In this document: positions 1 to 7,105 of the stretch, one piece after another
Layout: every line of letters begins with the position of its first letter
How positions within the stretch are numbered: position 1 is the first letter of the stretch
Assembly (NCBI RefSeq): GCF_003315795.1
Contig: NZ_QMEY01000024.1
Location: forward strand, 1-64,000
Reading direction: 5' to 3'
Length of the DNA: 64,000 nucleotides
Source: Spongiactinospora rosea
GTDB lineage: Bacteria > Actinomycetota > Actinomycetes > Streptosporangiales > Streptosporangiaceae
Notes under the pieces: generated by a model
Told to the model about the DNA's origin: nothing
Database searches by the model: none
What the model saw: only the letters and a program-made list of their open reading frames with translations
Program-made: the position numbers and the translations under genes

Positions 1-169
1 CCTGCTTGCAGGTGTGGGGCCCGTAGGGCAGGTCCGCGGCGGTGGCGGTGGCCGCGTCCGCCGGGACCGCAGCCGCCGGGGGGGTGAGGGACAGTACGCC
101 GGCTACCAGCGCCAGCGCGATGGCCAGACCGGCGCGGGGGATTCCCCGGCGGGTCGTCGTCTTCCGCAT
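1..169 (-). CDS. Secreted protein, N-terminal part only (runs off window)
   Basis: Only about the first 56 codons are present; the gene continues beyond base 1. It starts at ATG 169 with a good AAGGAG ribosome site 6 bases upstream. The protein opens with a twin-basic N-terminus (MRKTTTRRG), a hydrophobic stretch at about residues 13-30 and a PPAAA-type cleavage region, so it is almost certainly exported. The mature part begins near a DLPYGPHTCKQ segment. That resembles the 'YGPDTCxxGYVWREA' repeat seen in many small secreted actinobacterial proteins of unknown role (from memory of the family). A 14-base perfect palindrome lies about 60 bases upstream. Function unknown. Confidence 0.65.
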   Translation of the reverse strand, partial: MRKTTTRRGIPRAGLAIALALVAGVLSLTPPAAAVPADAATATAADLPYGPHTCKQ

Positions 170-226
170 CGCTTCTCCTTGGGTGTCCGCTCCCCGCAGG
201 GAAGGCTTCTCCAGGGTCCTGCGGAA

Positions 227-240
227 TTCCCTGCAGGGAA
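227..240. promoter_or_regulatory. 14-bp perfect palindrome upstream of secreted-protein gene
   Basis: TTCCCTGCAGGGAA is a perfect inverted repeat about 58 bases upstream of the start codon at 169. A degenerate half copy (CCCGCAGGGAA) sits at about 193-203. The position suits an operator or promoter element, but no regulator can be assigned. Confidence 0.3.
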
Positions 241-354
241 ATCCGCACACGAGGGAAAGAGGCCCGCCGAGCCTTTCGGGGAGAGAGGGTGAATTAGGGG
301 ACGGTAAACCGGAAAGGCACTATCCGGAACACCATTATTCGTCCGAGAGATCAA

Positions 355-721
355 CACAGGGTGATGTGGGTCCAGCCGGTGGCGAACCCGGGTATGGATT
401 TGAGTGCATGTTCTGCGATGGCGGGCGTTGCGTGGAGGGCTTCGAACTCAGCAGGCGGGACATGGCCGAGTTCACCATGGAGACGACGCTGATTGAACCA
501 GTCGATGTACTCGGCGACGGCGTCGGCCTGTTCGAGGCGTTCGGTATAGCCGACGCGGACTTCAGGATCGCGTTGGCCCGGCGCAGTTCCTTCACCTCAC
601 GTTCCAGCTCGGCGATACGCCTGATCGCGCCGTCACGGGTGGCAGGGTCCTTACCGGCCTCCACGGGCCGGCCTCGTCGCACGCTCGCGGAGTTCATCGG
701 GTATTTCCGGGAAGCAGCCAT
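355..721 (-). pseudogene. IS3-family transposase relic (OrfA start joined to OrfB end)
   Basis: Reading from ATG 721, the product starts like IS3 OrfA (MAASRKYP). A one-base slip follows: the alternative frame gives the expected DELRERATR. The coiled-coil segment IAELEREVKELRRANAILK returns in the first frame. Directly after it, in another frame, comes the extreme C-terminus of OrfB: VGYTERLEQADAVAEYIDWF, then NQRRLHGELGHVPPAEFE, with the catalytic-glutamate end of the DDE domain missing most of its upstream part. So most of OrfB and the OrfA helix-turn-helix have been deleted. Terminal inverted repeats were not found. It is a dead insertion sequence, supporting past mobile-element activity at this edge of the window. 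Confidence 0.75.
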
Positions 722-827
722 GAACAGGAACCTTCCGGGTCCTCGCTGTCTCCATCAAACCCGGGGCGGTTCAGTGTTCGCGTTGGGGCAGGTGACCTGA
801 CCGCCACCCGCGCGGCACCTGCGGCCT

Positions 828-871
828 CCGGTGGAGGGCTCCTGCGATCGACGGCAGGAGCCCTCCACCGG
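828..871 (-). terminator. Strong stem-loop, probable terminator of the 902-1270 gene
   Basis: An 18-bp perfect stem (828-845 pairing with 854-871) closes an 8-base loop. It lies about 30 bases past the stop codon of the minus-strand secreted-protein gene. There is no T-run, as is usual for terminators in high-GC actinobacteria. Confidence 0.7.
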
Positions 872-901
872 CGCTGATCCGGCGGTGTCACCGGCCCGGA
901 A

Positions 902-1270
902 TCAGTAGTACATCCACGCCGGGATCAGGCCGTTGTCCAAGATCTCGAACATGATCGCCCCTGCCCCGGAGACAGGTGGTTCGTTGGCGACCGTCACTGG
1001 GTCGTAGACGTTGCCGTAGTTGCCCATCCACCGCCACTGCGGTGCTGCCTTGAGCGCGGCGACGCGCTTCTTGATCGCGATCCCCTCCGCCGCCGTGAGG
1101 ACCCGGTCGGGATCGATGTAGTTCGGATTGGCCTGGTCGGCTCTCACCGGCGTCACCTGCCGATCACCCGTCGCCGCGGGTTCGGCGTTCACGGTCGACG
1201 CGCTCACCGTGCCGCAGACCGCGAAAGCGGCGACCGCGCACAACACGGATAGCGTCCGCAATTTGTTCAT
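902..1270 (-). CDS. Small secreted protein of unknown function
   Basis: 122 residues. Start ATG 1270 is chosen because GGAG lies about 6 bases upstream and a signal peptide begins there (MNKLRTLSVLCAVAAFAVCG, cleavage probably after VSAS or VNAEP). The mature part (about 90 residues) has no cysteine and no domain I recognise; it ends in a Trp/Tyr-rich LIPAWMYY tail with a helix-like LTAAEGIAIKKRVAALKAAP segment in the middle. It is divergent from the SARP regulator, with about 240 bases between them, so joint regulation is plausible. A 20-codon ORF with its own ribosome site lies 22 bases upstream on the same strand. A strong terminator follows the gene. Confidence 0.6.
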   Translation of the reverse strand: MNKLRTLSVLCAVAAFAVCGTVSASTVNAEPAATGDRQVTPVRADQANPNYIDPDRVLTAAEGIAIKKRVAALKAAPQWRWMGNYGNVYDPVTVANEPPVSGAGAIMFEILDNGLIPAWMYY

Positions 1271-1292
1271 GAAGAACTCCGCATCTGTCGAA

Positions 1293-1355
1293 TCAACATG
1301 AACACCCGGCGGTTGCGGCGGCCACCGCCATCGACGCGATGGCGAAAAGGCGCAC
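1293..1355 (-). CDS. Putative 20-residue lipobox-like leader peptide
   Basis: GTG 1355 is preceded by AGGGAGGAAGCA, a near-ideal ribosome site, and the frame closes at TGA 1293. The product is VRLFAIASMAVAAATAGCSC: one arginine, a hydrophobic core and a terminal AGC that resembles a lipoprotein signal ending at its lipobox (the -3 residue is Thr, atypical). It lies 22 bases upstream of the secreted-protein gene on the same strand. It may be a short signalling or leader peptide, or the stump of a truncated lipoprotein gene. The ribosome site and signal-like composition are seen; expression is inference. Confidence 0.35.
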   Translation of the reverse strand: MRLFAIASMAVAAATAGCSC

Positions 1356-1514
1356 TGCTTCCTCCCTTGAGGCCACTCCAACCGGGCCTATCGGCTCAGC
1401 GGTATCCACCATGCCATCGCACCCTGTTCCCCAACCTTGCAGCGACCTTGCGGACCAGCCAGTATCAGGTTCGCACCGCCTTTTCCGTGCACAGCCGATC
1501 ACTTTGGAGAATCC

Positions 1515-3023
1515 GTGGAGTTCCGGATATTCGGCGAGCTGGAAGTGTGGTCGGCAGGCCAGCCGCTGGACGTGGGCACGCCGCGACAACAGGCGGTGTT
1601 GGCCGTACTCCTCATCGACGCGCGAAGACCGGTCGCGATCGAGACTCTCATCGACCGGGTATGGGACCACGCCACGCCTGCCGATCCCCGAGCCGTGCTG
1701 TATTCCCACCTGAGTCGAATCCGACGGCTGCTGGCGCAGGCAGCGATTCCCACCGGCGGAACGCCAGTGCGGATCGAGCGCCGACACGCCGGCTACGTAC
1801 TCGACCTCGACCCGGAGTCGGTGGATCTGCACCGATTTCGGCACCTGGTCGAACAAGGCAGCGACCGACGTTGTGACGGCCGCGCTCGGGCCGCCGCACT
1901 CGCCGAGGCATTGGGCTTGTGGCGGGGAGCGCCGCTGGCCGGCATCCCGGGAGAATGGGCCGCGCAGGTTCGCGACAGCTGGCGCCAGCGACAGTTGGAG
2001 GCGGCGGTGCACTGGGCGCGGATCGAACTCCAGCTCGGCCATCCCGCCGCGCTGATCACCACGGTGCCCGACCTCATCGCCGAGCACCCACTGGCCGAGC
2101 CCCTCGAAGCCGTGCTCATGCGGGCGCTGCATGCGACCGGGCGGGACGCGGAAGCCCTTGACCGTTACGCTGCCGTCCGGCAGCGACTTGCCGACAAGCT
2201 GGGCGCCGACCCCGGCCCCGAGCTACGCGGCCTGCACCAGGCCATCCTGCACGGCGAACTGCCCCACCCACCACCGGATCACCCGGCCTTCACGGCCAAA
2301 CCGCCGCCGCCACCGCCGCCGCCGCCGCCACCGCCGCCACCGCCGCCACCGCCGCCGCCGCCACCGTCGCCACCGCCACCGTCGCCACCGCCACCACCGT
2401 CGCCCGGCCGCATCGACGACACGCCACACAGACGGGCGCGGTCACGGCTGACCCGCCGACGCGCCGTGCTGGCCGCGGTCGCCCTGTCCACGCCGATCGT
2501 GTCGAGGCTCATCAGTGAACAAGGCAAGGAAAGCGGTTCACCCTCGGGCCTGTCGGCCGAACGCGCGCAGGAGCTCTTTGTCGCGGCTCAGGAGTTCGAC
2601 CGGGGCGGAAGATCAGCTGACGCGCGGGCGATGCTCGTCAAGGCGGTGCGGCTCTACAGCGAGCTGATCAAGACGAACCCGGACCAGAACGCGCCACCGC
2701 TGGCCCCCGCCGTCATCGAGGCGTTGGGCCGAGCCGGCGTGGACTCCAGCGTCCCGCAGACCACGTTGCGGACCTGGCTCGCCAACCCGGTCCGCACGCC
2801 CTATCCGGCGATCGCCCAAGTGTTGCTGCTTCAGGGATGGCGGCTGGAAGTGCCGGTCTTTCTCGACGTCATCGTCTGGAACTATGAGCAGGCACCGGGT
2901 ATCACGTCCCCACGCGACGTTGTGGATGTGAGAACCGACTCCCTGAAGTCGGCTGTCCTGGAGGCGTCGAACTCCCGCCACGGGACACAGGTGACGGACT
3001 TCGAGCAACTTCTCAAGCCCTGA
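1515..3023 (+). CDS. SARP-type transcriptional regulator (BTAD) with polyproline linker
   Basis: 502 residues. Start GTG 1515 is preferred over upstream codons because GGAG precedes it and the product then begins with the family-typical VEFRIFGELEVW. Residues about 1-90 form the OmpR-like winged helix (TPRQQAVLAVLLIDARRPV, then LIDRVWDHATP). Residues about 95-245 are the bacterial transcriptional activation domain (GLWRGAPLAGIPG, LHATGRDAEALDRYAAVRQR). Residues about 262-297 are almost all proline with a few serines, encoded by near-pure CCG/CCA repeats. A hydrophobic stretch follows (RAVLAAVALSTPIVSRLI, about 316-333), then about 165 residues I cannot assign. SARPs usually activate secondary-metabolite or secreted-protein genes. 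The divergent secreted protein and leader ORF are the natural candidate targets (inference). Confidence 0.85.
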   Translation: MEFRIFGELEVWSAGQPLDVGTPRQQAVLAVLLIDARRPVAIETLIDRVWDHATPADPRAVLYSHLSRIRRLLAQAAIPTGGTPVRIERRHAGYVLDLDPESVDLHRFRHLVEQGSDRRCDGRARAAALAEALGLWRGAPLAGIPGEWAAQVRDSWRQRQLEAAVHWARIELQLGHPAALITTVPDLIAEHPLAEPLEAVLMRALHATGRDAEALDRYAAVRQRLADKLGADPGPELRGLHQAILHGELPHPPPDHPAFTAKPPPPPPPPPPPPPPPPPPPPPPSPPPPSPPPPPSPGRIDDTPHRRARSRLTRRRAVLAAVALSTPIVSRLISEQGKESGSPSGLSAERAQELFVAAQEFDRGGRSADARAMLVKAVRLYSELIKTNPDQNAPPLAPAVIEALGRAGVDSSVPQTTLRTWLANPVRTPYPAIAQVLLLQGWRLEVPVFLDVIVWNYEQAPGITSPRDVVDVRTDSLKSAVLEASNSRHGTQVTDFEQLLKP

Positions 3024-3239
3024 CCGGTGGGCTCGCTCCGGTTCGAGGGTCTGTCCAGTGTTCCTTGTACAGTCCCATTCTCCTACGCCGGGCTGCCAAA
3101 TGACCGAGCGTCCGCGCTCAGGAAGGCCGTGAGCCCCTGGCGGTCGTTCCCGGCCAGCCGGAACGCATGGTCGCCAGAGCCGCCCCGGCTGGCTGGGCGG
3201 CGTTATGCCGCTGTCGACATCGGCGCCATGCGCAGCGTC

Positions 3240-3840
3240 CGGCTGCTGCGCTGTTTCGCCCCGGTAACCGGCGACTACCGCGGCTTTCGGCTGGTGGTCA
3301 GGGAGCAGGGCCGCCTGGCGATCACTCCGCTGGCGTTGCGTGAAGTCGGGGGACGGGTGTGGCGAGGGCCGCCGAAAAGCCCGGCTGCGGCCCGCAGGAT
3401 CGACCTGCCGTCCTTCCTGGTCGATCTGCTCGCCCGCCGCTATCGATGACAACGGGAATGAGGAGCAGGTGGTGTTCTCCGCTCCGGAGGGTGGGGTGTT
3501 GCGCCGGTCCGACTTTGCCCGCCGGGTGTGGCGCCCGGTCTGTGGCGGACATCCGGGCGGTGCCACCGGCACCGGTATGCCGGTCTCCGGCGTACCGGCA
3601 GGAGAGGCGGTGCCGCCGGTCGTTGCCGGGGCGGTGTTTCACGGTCTGCGGCATCATCACAAGACGGTGCTGGACGACCTGGACGTCCCTGAAGTGCTCG
3701 TGTGTGAGCGGATGGGGCGCCGGATGGGCGGTGTCCAGGGCCGGTACAGCCATGTGACCGAGCTGATGCGGCGGCGGTTGAACAGCGGGCTGCAACGCCG
3801 CTACGCCGGCCTGGCGAAGACCGTCCGAGGGGGGAGGGAA
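3240..3840 (+). pseudogene. Tyrosine (phage-type) integrase, frameshifted remnant
   Basis: Two reading frames together give the C-terminal catalytic half of an actinobacterial integrase. The first frame (to about 3449) carries GPPKSPAAARRIDLPSFLVD, equivalent to the PKT...RRTVPLP strand. The second (about 3440 onward) carries VFSAPEGGVLRRSDFARRVW, then HGLRHHHKTVLDDLDVPEV, then ERMGRRMGGVQGRYSHVTEL, holding the HxLRH box and the catalytic Tyr. The frames do not join without a frameshift near 3440, and no N-terminal core-binding domain is visible. It sits about 200 bases from the 3' end of tRNA-Val, the classic attachment position for such elements. This supports a decayed integrative element in the 1-4 kb region. 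Confidence 0.7.
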
Positions 3841-4042
3841 ACGATGAGCCGGGGGTGGTCCCGATGCTGCCGGCCGGCAGGTGAACTCCACCCGCGACTG
3901 GGTGGTGAGGGAGCGGTGACCCCTACCCTCGGGAGGGTCGGGAAATGATCTTCGGGGAGCGGCATGCTCCCGTTCTGCTCCCGTTCTCATGATCAACGAT
4001 CTTAGGAAGTGTGATCCCCGGGCCTGTGGCCAGGGGAAATAG

Positions 4043-4117
4043 TGGTGGGCGATACTGGGATTGAACCAGTGACCTCTACCGTGTCAAGGTAGCGCTCTCC
4101 CACTGAGCTAATCGCCC
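4043..4117 (-). tRNA. tRNA-Val (GAC), CCA encoded
   Basis: The reverse strand folds as a full cloverleaf. The acceptor GGGCGAT pairs with ATCGCCC, the D arm is GCTCAGTGGGAGAGC, and the anticodon stem CTACC/GGTAG holds loop TTGACAC (anticodon GAC). The T arm is CACTGGTTCAATCCCAGT, and the 3' end carries ACCA. It is last in the Gly-Cys-Val array transcribed leftward. Confidence 0.95.
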
Positions 4118-4140
4118 GAGGTCTTCGTCGTTTTGTTTCG

Positions 4141-4211
4141 AGGTGGAGACGGGATTTGAACCCGTGTACGCGGCTTTGCAGGCCGCTGCCTCGCCTCTCG
4201 GCCACTCCACC
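4141..4211 (-). tRNA. tRNA-Cys (GCA)
   Basis: The acceptor GGTGGAG pairs with CTCCACC and the discriminator is U, as expected for Cys. The anticodon stem GCGGC/GCCGC encloses CTGCAAA (anticodon GCA). The T arm is CGGGTTCAAATCCCG. CCA is not encoded. It is the middle member of the Gly-Cys-Val cluster. Confidence 0.95.
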
Positions 4212-4244
4212 GAGCAGAGGCTCAGTAGTGACGGGACCTCTCCG

Positions 4245-4317
4245 AGCGGACGACGGGATTCGAACCCGCGACCCTCACCTTGGCAAGGTGATGCTCTACC
4301 AGCTGAGCCACGTCCGC
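4245..4317 (-). tRNA. tRNA-Gly (GCC)
   Basis: The acceptor GCGGACG pairs with CGTCCGC and the discriminator is U. The anticodon stem TCACC/GGTGA holds loop TTGCCAA (anticodon GCC). The T arm is GCGGGTTCGAATCCCGT. CCA is not encoded. First gene of the array; the Gly-Cys-Val order is the one usual in actinomycetes (established knowledge). It is divergent from dusB. Confidence 0.95.
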
Positions 4318-4430
4318 AGTGCTGCCGCCGATTTCCGGCGACGAGAAAACTCTAGCGGGTTTTCCGGGCCGGTGCGTAACCGGGAAGGGGCCGGGACGGC
4401 CGTGTACCGCGTATGGGGTAGAAATGACGG

Positions 4431-5555
4431 GTGGAGGCGCTCCGAATCGGCCCGTTGCGGGTGTGGCCGCCCGTGGTGCTCGCGCCGATGGCGGGGATCA
4501 CCAACGCGGCGTTCCGCACGTTGTGCCGTGAGCAGGGGGGCGGGCTCTACGTCTCGGAGATGATCACCACGCGCGGGCTGGTGGAGCGCAACCGCAAGAC
4601 GCTGGCGATGATCCGGTTCGAGCCGGGGGAGAGCCCGCGCAGCGTGCAGCTCTACGGCGTCGATCCCGAGGTGGTCGGGCGGGCCGCGCGGATGATCGCT
4701 GACGAGGACCTCGCCGACCACATCGACCTCAACTTCGGCTGCCCGGTGCCCAAGGTCACCAGGCGCGGAGGGGGGTCCGCGCTGCCGTACAAGCGCAACC
4801 TGCTGCGCGCGATCCTGCGCGCGGCGGTGGCGGGGGCCGGGCGGCTGCCGGTCACCATGAAGATGCGCAAGGGCATCGACGACGACCATCTGACCTACCT
4901 GGACGCCGGGCGCATCGCGGTCGGCGAGGGGGTGGCCGCGGTGGCCCTGCACGGGCGTACGGCGGTGCAGCATTACGGTGGCGTCGCCGACTGGACGGCC
5001 ATCGCCCGCTTGAAGGAGGCGGTGCCCGAGATCCCGGTGCTGGGCAACGGCGACATCTGGAGCGCCGCCGACGCCGTGCGGATGATGGACGCCACCGGCT
5101 GCGACGGCGTCGTGGTGGGCCGCGGGTGCCTGGGCCGTCCGTGGCTGTTCCGCGACCTCGCCGCGGCGCTGACCGGTGAGGGCGCGCTGCGGCCCGCGCG
5201 CCCGCCGCTGGGGGAGGTGGCCGCCGTCATGGCCAGGCACGCCGCGCTGCTGGTCGAGTGCTTCGGCAGCGAACCGCACGCCATCGCCGACTTCCGCAAG
5301 CACATCGGGTGGTACCTGAAGGGGTTCACCGTCGGCGCGGAGACGCGCAGGGCGCTGGCGACCACGGAGACCCTGGAGGGGTTGCGCGCCCACCTGGCGG
5401 AGCTGGACCCTGACCAGCCGTGGCCGGCCGGGGCGGAGGGGCCGCGCGGCAAGTCCAGCCCGCGCGAGCGCGTCCACCTGCCCGACGGCTGGCTCGACGA
5501 CCCCTACGACGGCGTGGTGCCCCAGGGGGCCGAACTGGAGACCTCCGGCGGCTGA
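4431..5555 (+). CDS. dusB: tRNA-dihydrouridine synthase (DusB/NifR3 family)
   Basis: 374 residues, full length. The FMN enzyme reduces uridine in the tRNA D-loop to dihydrouridine. The TIM-barrel starts with VVLAPMAGITNAAFRTLCRE. Other signatures are IDLNFGCPVPKVTRRGGGSA (catalytic Cys in the GCP motif), MKMRKGIDDDH, ALHGRTAVQHYGG and VLGNGDIWSAADA, which hold phosphate/FMN contacts. The start GTG 4431 has no clear ribosome site. A TAGAAAT box about 7 bases upstream suggests a leaderless transcript (inference). It is divergent from the tRNA cluster whose products are likely substrates. The C-terminal tail of about 30 residues is hydrophilic. Confidence 0.93.
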   Translation: MEALRIGPLRVWPPVVLAPMAGITNAAFRTLCREQGGGLYVSEMITTRGLVERNRKTLAMIRFEPGESPRSVQLYGVDPEVVGRAARMIADEDLADHIDLNFGCPVPKVTRRGGGSALPYKRNLLRAILRAAVAGAGRLPVTMKMRKGIDDDHLTYLDAGRIAVGEGVAAVALHGRTAVQHYGGVADWTAIARLKEAVPEIPVLGNGDIWSAADAVRMMDATGCDGVVVGRGCLGRPWLFRDLAAALTGEGALRPARPPLGEVAAVMARHAALLVECFGSEPHAIADFRKHIGWYLKGFTVGAETRRALATTETLEGLRAHLAELDPDQPWPAGAEGPRGKSSPRERVHLPDGWLDDPYDGVVPQGAELETSGG

Positions 5556-5574
5556 GCCGCCCTTGAGCGGCCGG

Positions 5575-7002
5575 TCAGGGGTGCAGCCACCGCATGATCT
5601 GGGCGGACGGCTTGGGCAGGCTGAAGTAGGCGCTGTGGTGGACCGCGTCCTTGGGGACGAGGATGAGGGCGTCGCGGGTCGCGACGGTGCCGGAGGAGCC
5701 GAGGTCGCGTACGCCCTCCGAGGGCACGATGAGGTCGTTGCCCGCGGCGAAGATCAGGTCGGCGGCGAGGTCCTGGAGCAGCATGGACCCGCCGGAGGGC
5801 TCGAAGTCCGAGCCCACCGCGTGGTAGGTCACCCCCGGTACGGGCCGCGTCGCGCCCAGCCCGCGCAGGTAGGGCCCGCCCGGGTCCATCGAGGTCAGCC
5901 CGGGCAGCTCGGCCATGACCCCGGCCGCGGCCAGTTTGACCAGCTCCAGCACCAGGGCCAGCGCCTCGGTGGCCGGTGCGCCGCCGCCGAGCACGGCCAG
6001 CAGCGTGGTCATCCGGTCCAGCAACTGGTCACGGCGGGCGGCGTCGGCCAGCGTGGTGCCCGCGTTGGGCGTGCCCGCGAATACCACCTTGCCGATCCGC
6101 ACCCGCCTGCGCCCGAGGTCGGCGGTGGCGCTCTGGCGGACCAGCTCGCGGGCGACCAGGCCGCCCCTGGAGTGGGTGAGCACGTCGAAGCGCAGGTCGG
6201 AGCCGTCGGGGATCAGGGCGATGAGCCTGCGGACGTTCTCCGCGGGGTCGTGGATCAGCGTGTGGTGGTCGAAGGCGATCACCCGCCCCTGGTAGGCGCG
6301 GTGCAGCTCGGCGAACGTGGCCGCGGGCAGCCCGCCGAAGGCGGTGTGCGAGCGGCCGAAGGCGCCGTGCAGCATCAGCAGCGTGCGGCGCTCGCCGCCG
6401 TCGGCGACCAGGTCGGCCCACGCCGACCCGGGCAGGTCGTCGGCCACGTCGGTGCCGTAGGAGCCGGGCAGGCAGGCCCGCATCCGGTAGCGGTGGCTGC
6501 GCTGCTCGATCTGGGCGGCGAGCTGTGCGGCGATGTCGCCGCTCACCTGCTCGATGGTGAACCCGAAGACCTTGACCAGCAGATCGCCGGCCCAGCCCCG
6601 CGCGGTGTTCCACGACGGGCGTTCGACCGTGAACCGCCCGGCGCCCGAGCGTTCCATCGGGTGCCAGGTCAGCATGCCGTACTCGTCGTCGCCGACGGTG
6701 ACCGCGAGCGCGACCCGGTACTCGCCGGGCGGCGGCGCGGTGTCCTGTTCGATCACCACCCGGGGACGGCCGGCCGTGCGGGCGGTGCTCCGCACCGTGA
6801 GCATGTGGTCCCTGCCGAGGTCACGCAGCCCGGCCGCCTCCGCCGCGTCCGTGAGGGACTTGGGGGCCCCTGGGCCCGCGCCGCGGCCCCCGGCCATGGA
6901 AACGTCTTCGACGCTGCCGGTCACACCGACGCTCGTAAGGGTCGATCGATCTCCGATCCGTACGCTCTCACCTGCTCGGAAGTCCACCATGGCACCAAGC
7001 AT
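5575..7002 (-). CDS. Alpha/beta-hydrolase (lipase/esterase-like), cytoplasmic
   Basis: 475 residues, with no signal peptide. The C-terminal half contains an alpha/beta-hydrolase core: LLMLHGAFGRSHTAFGGL (oxyanion HG), VIAFDHHTL, and the nucleophile elbow DVLTHSRGGLVARELV (Ser in H-S-R-G-G, a GxSxG variant). KVVFAGTPNAGTTLAD is typical of PGAP1/lipase-class proteins that hand lipid esters to a flat surface. A late Asp (AGNDLIVPSEGVRDL) and His (DAVHHSAYF) complete a plausible triad. The N-terminal about 190 residues are unassigned. An alternative start is ATG 6990. It is convergent with dusB, their stops being 20 bases apart. Substrate unknown. Confidence 0.75.
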   Translation of the reverse strand: MLGAMVDFRAGESVRIGDRSTLTSVGVTGSVEDVSMAGGRGAGPGAPKSLTDAAEAAGLRDLGRDHMLTVRSTARTAGRPRVVIEQDTAPPPGEYRVALAVTVGDDEYGMLTWHPMERSGAGRFTVERPSWNTARGWAGDLLVKVFGFTIEQVSGDIAAQLAAQIEQRSHRYRMRACLPGSYGTDVADDLPGSAWADLVADGGERRTLLMLHGAFGRSHTAFGGLPAATFAELHRAYQGRVIAFDHHTLIHDPAENVRRLIALIPDGSDLRFDVLTHSRGGLVARELVRQSATADLGRRRVRIGKVVFAGTPNAGTTLADAARRDQLLDRMTTLLAVLGGGAPATEALALVLELVKLAAAGVMAELPGLTSMDPGGPYLRGLGATRPVPGVTYHAVGSDFEPSGGSMLLQDLAADLIFAAGNDLIVPSEGVRDLGSSGTVATRDALILVPKDAVHHSAYFSLPKPSAQIMRWLHP

Positions 7003-7080
7003 CCATCGCGGGCGGGCCGCCGCGCACGACCGAATCCCCTCGCCCGTCGGTTACATACTGAAATGGCCTGAATAGGCTCA

Positions 7081-7102
7081 AGCGGCCTTCGAGCGGGCCG
7101 CT
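7081..7102 (-). terminator. Short stem-loop after helicase gene
   Basis: AGCGGCC (7081-7087) pairs with GGCCGCT (7096-7102) over an 8-base loop, directly after the helicase stop at 7106. Likely a weak intrinsic terminator. Confidence 0.45.
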
Positions 7103-7105
7103 AGT

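Noticed and set aside
2295..2403. CRISPR-like or tandem-repeat array
   Set aside because: The triplet repeats are in frame and encode proline; there are no spacers. No CRISPR array is visible anywhere in the window.
3027..3449. Intact 140-codon plus-strand gene after the SARP gene
   Set aside because: Only its last part matches an integrase. The start has no ribosome site and the match continues in another frame, so I treat it as part of the integrase pseudogene.
5547..5561. GGCGGC-tga-GCCGCC hairpin at the dusB stop as a terminator
   Set aside because: Only 6 bp with a 3-base loop that includes the stop codon; too weak to call alone.
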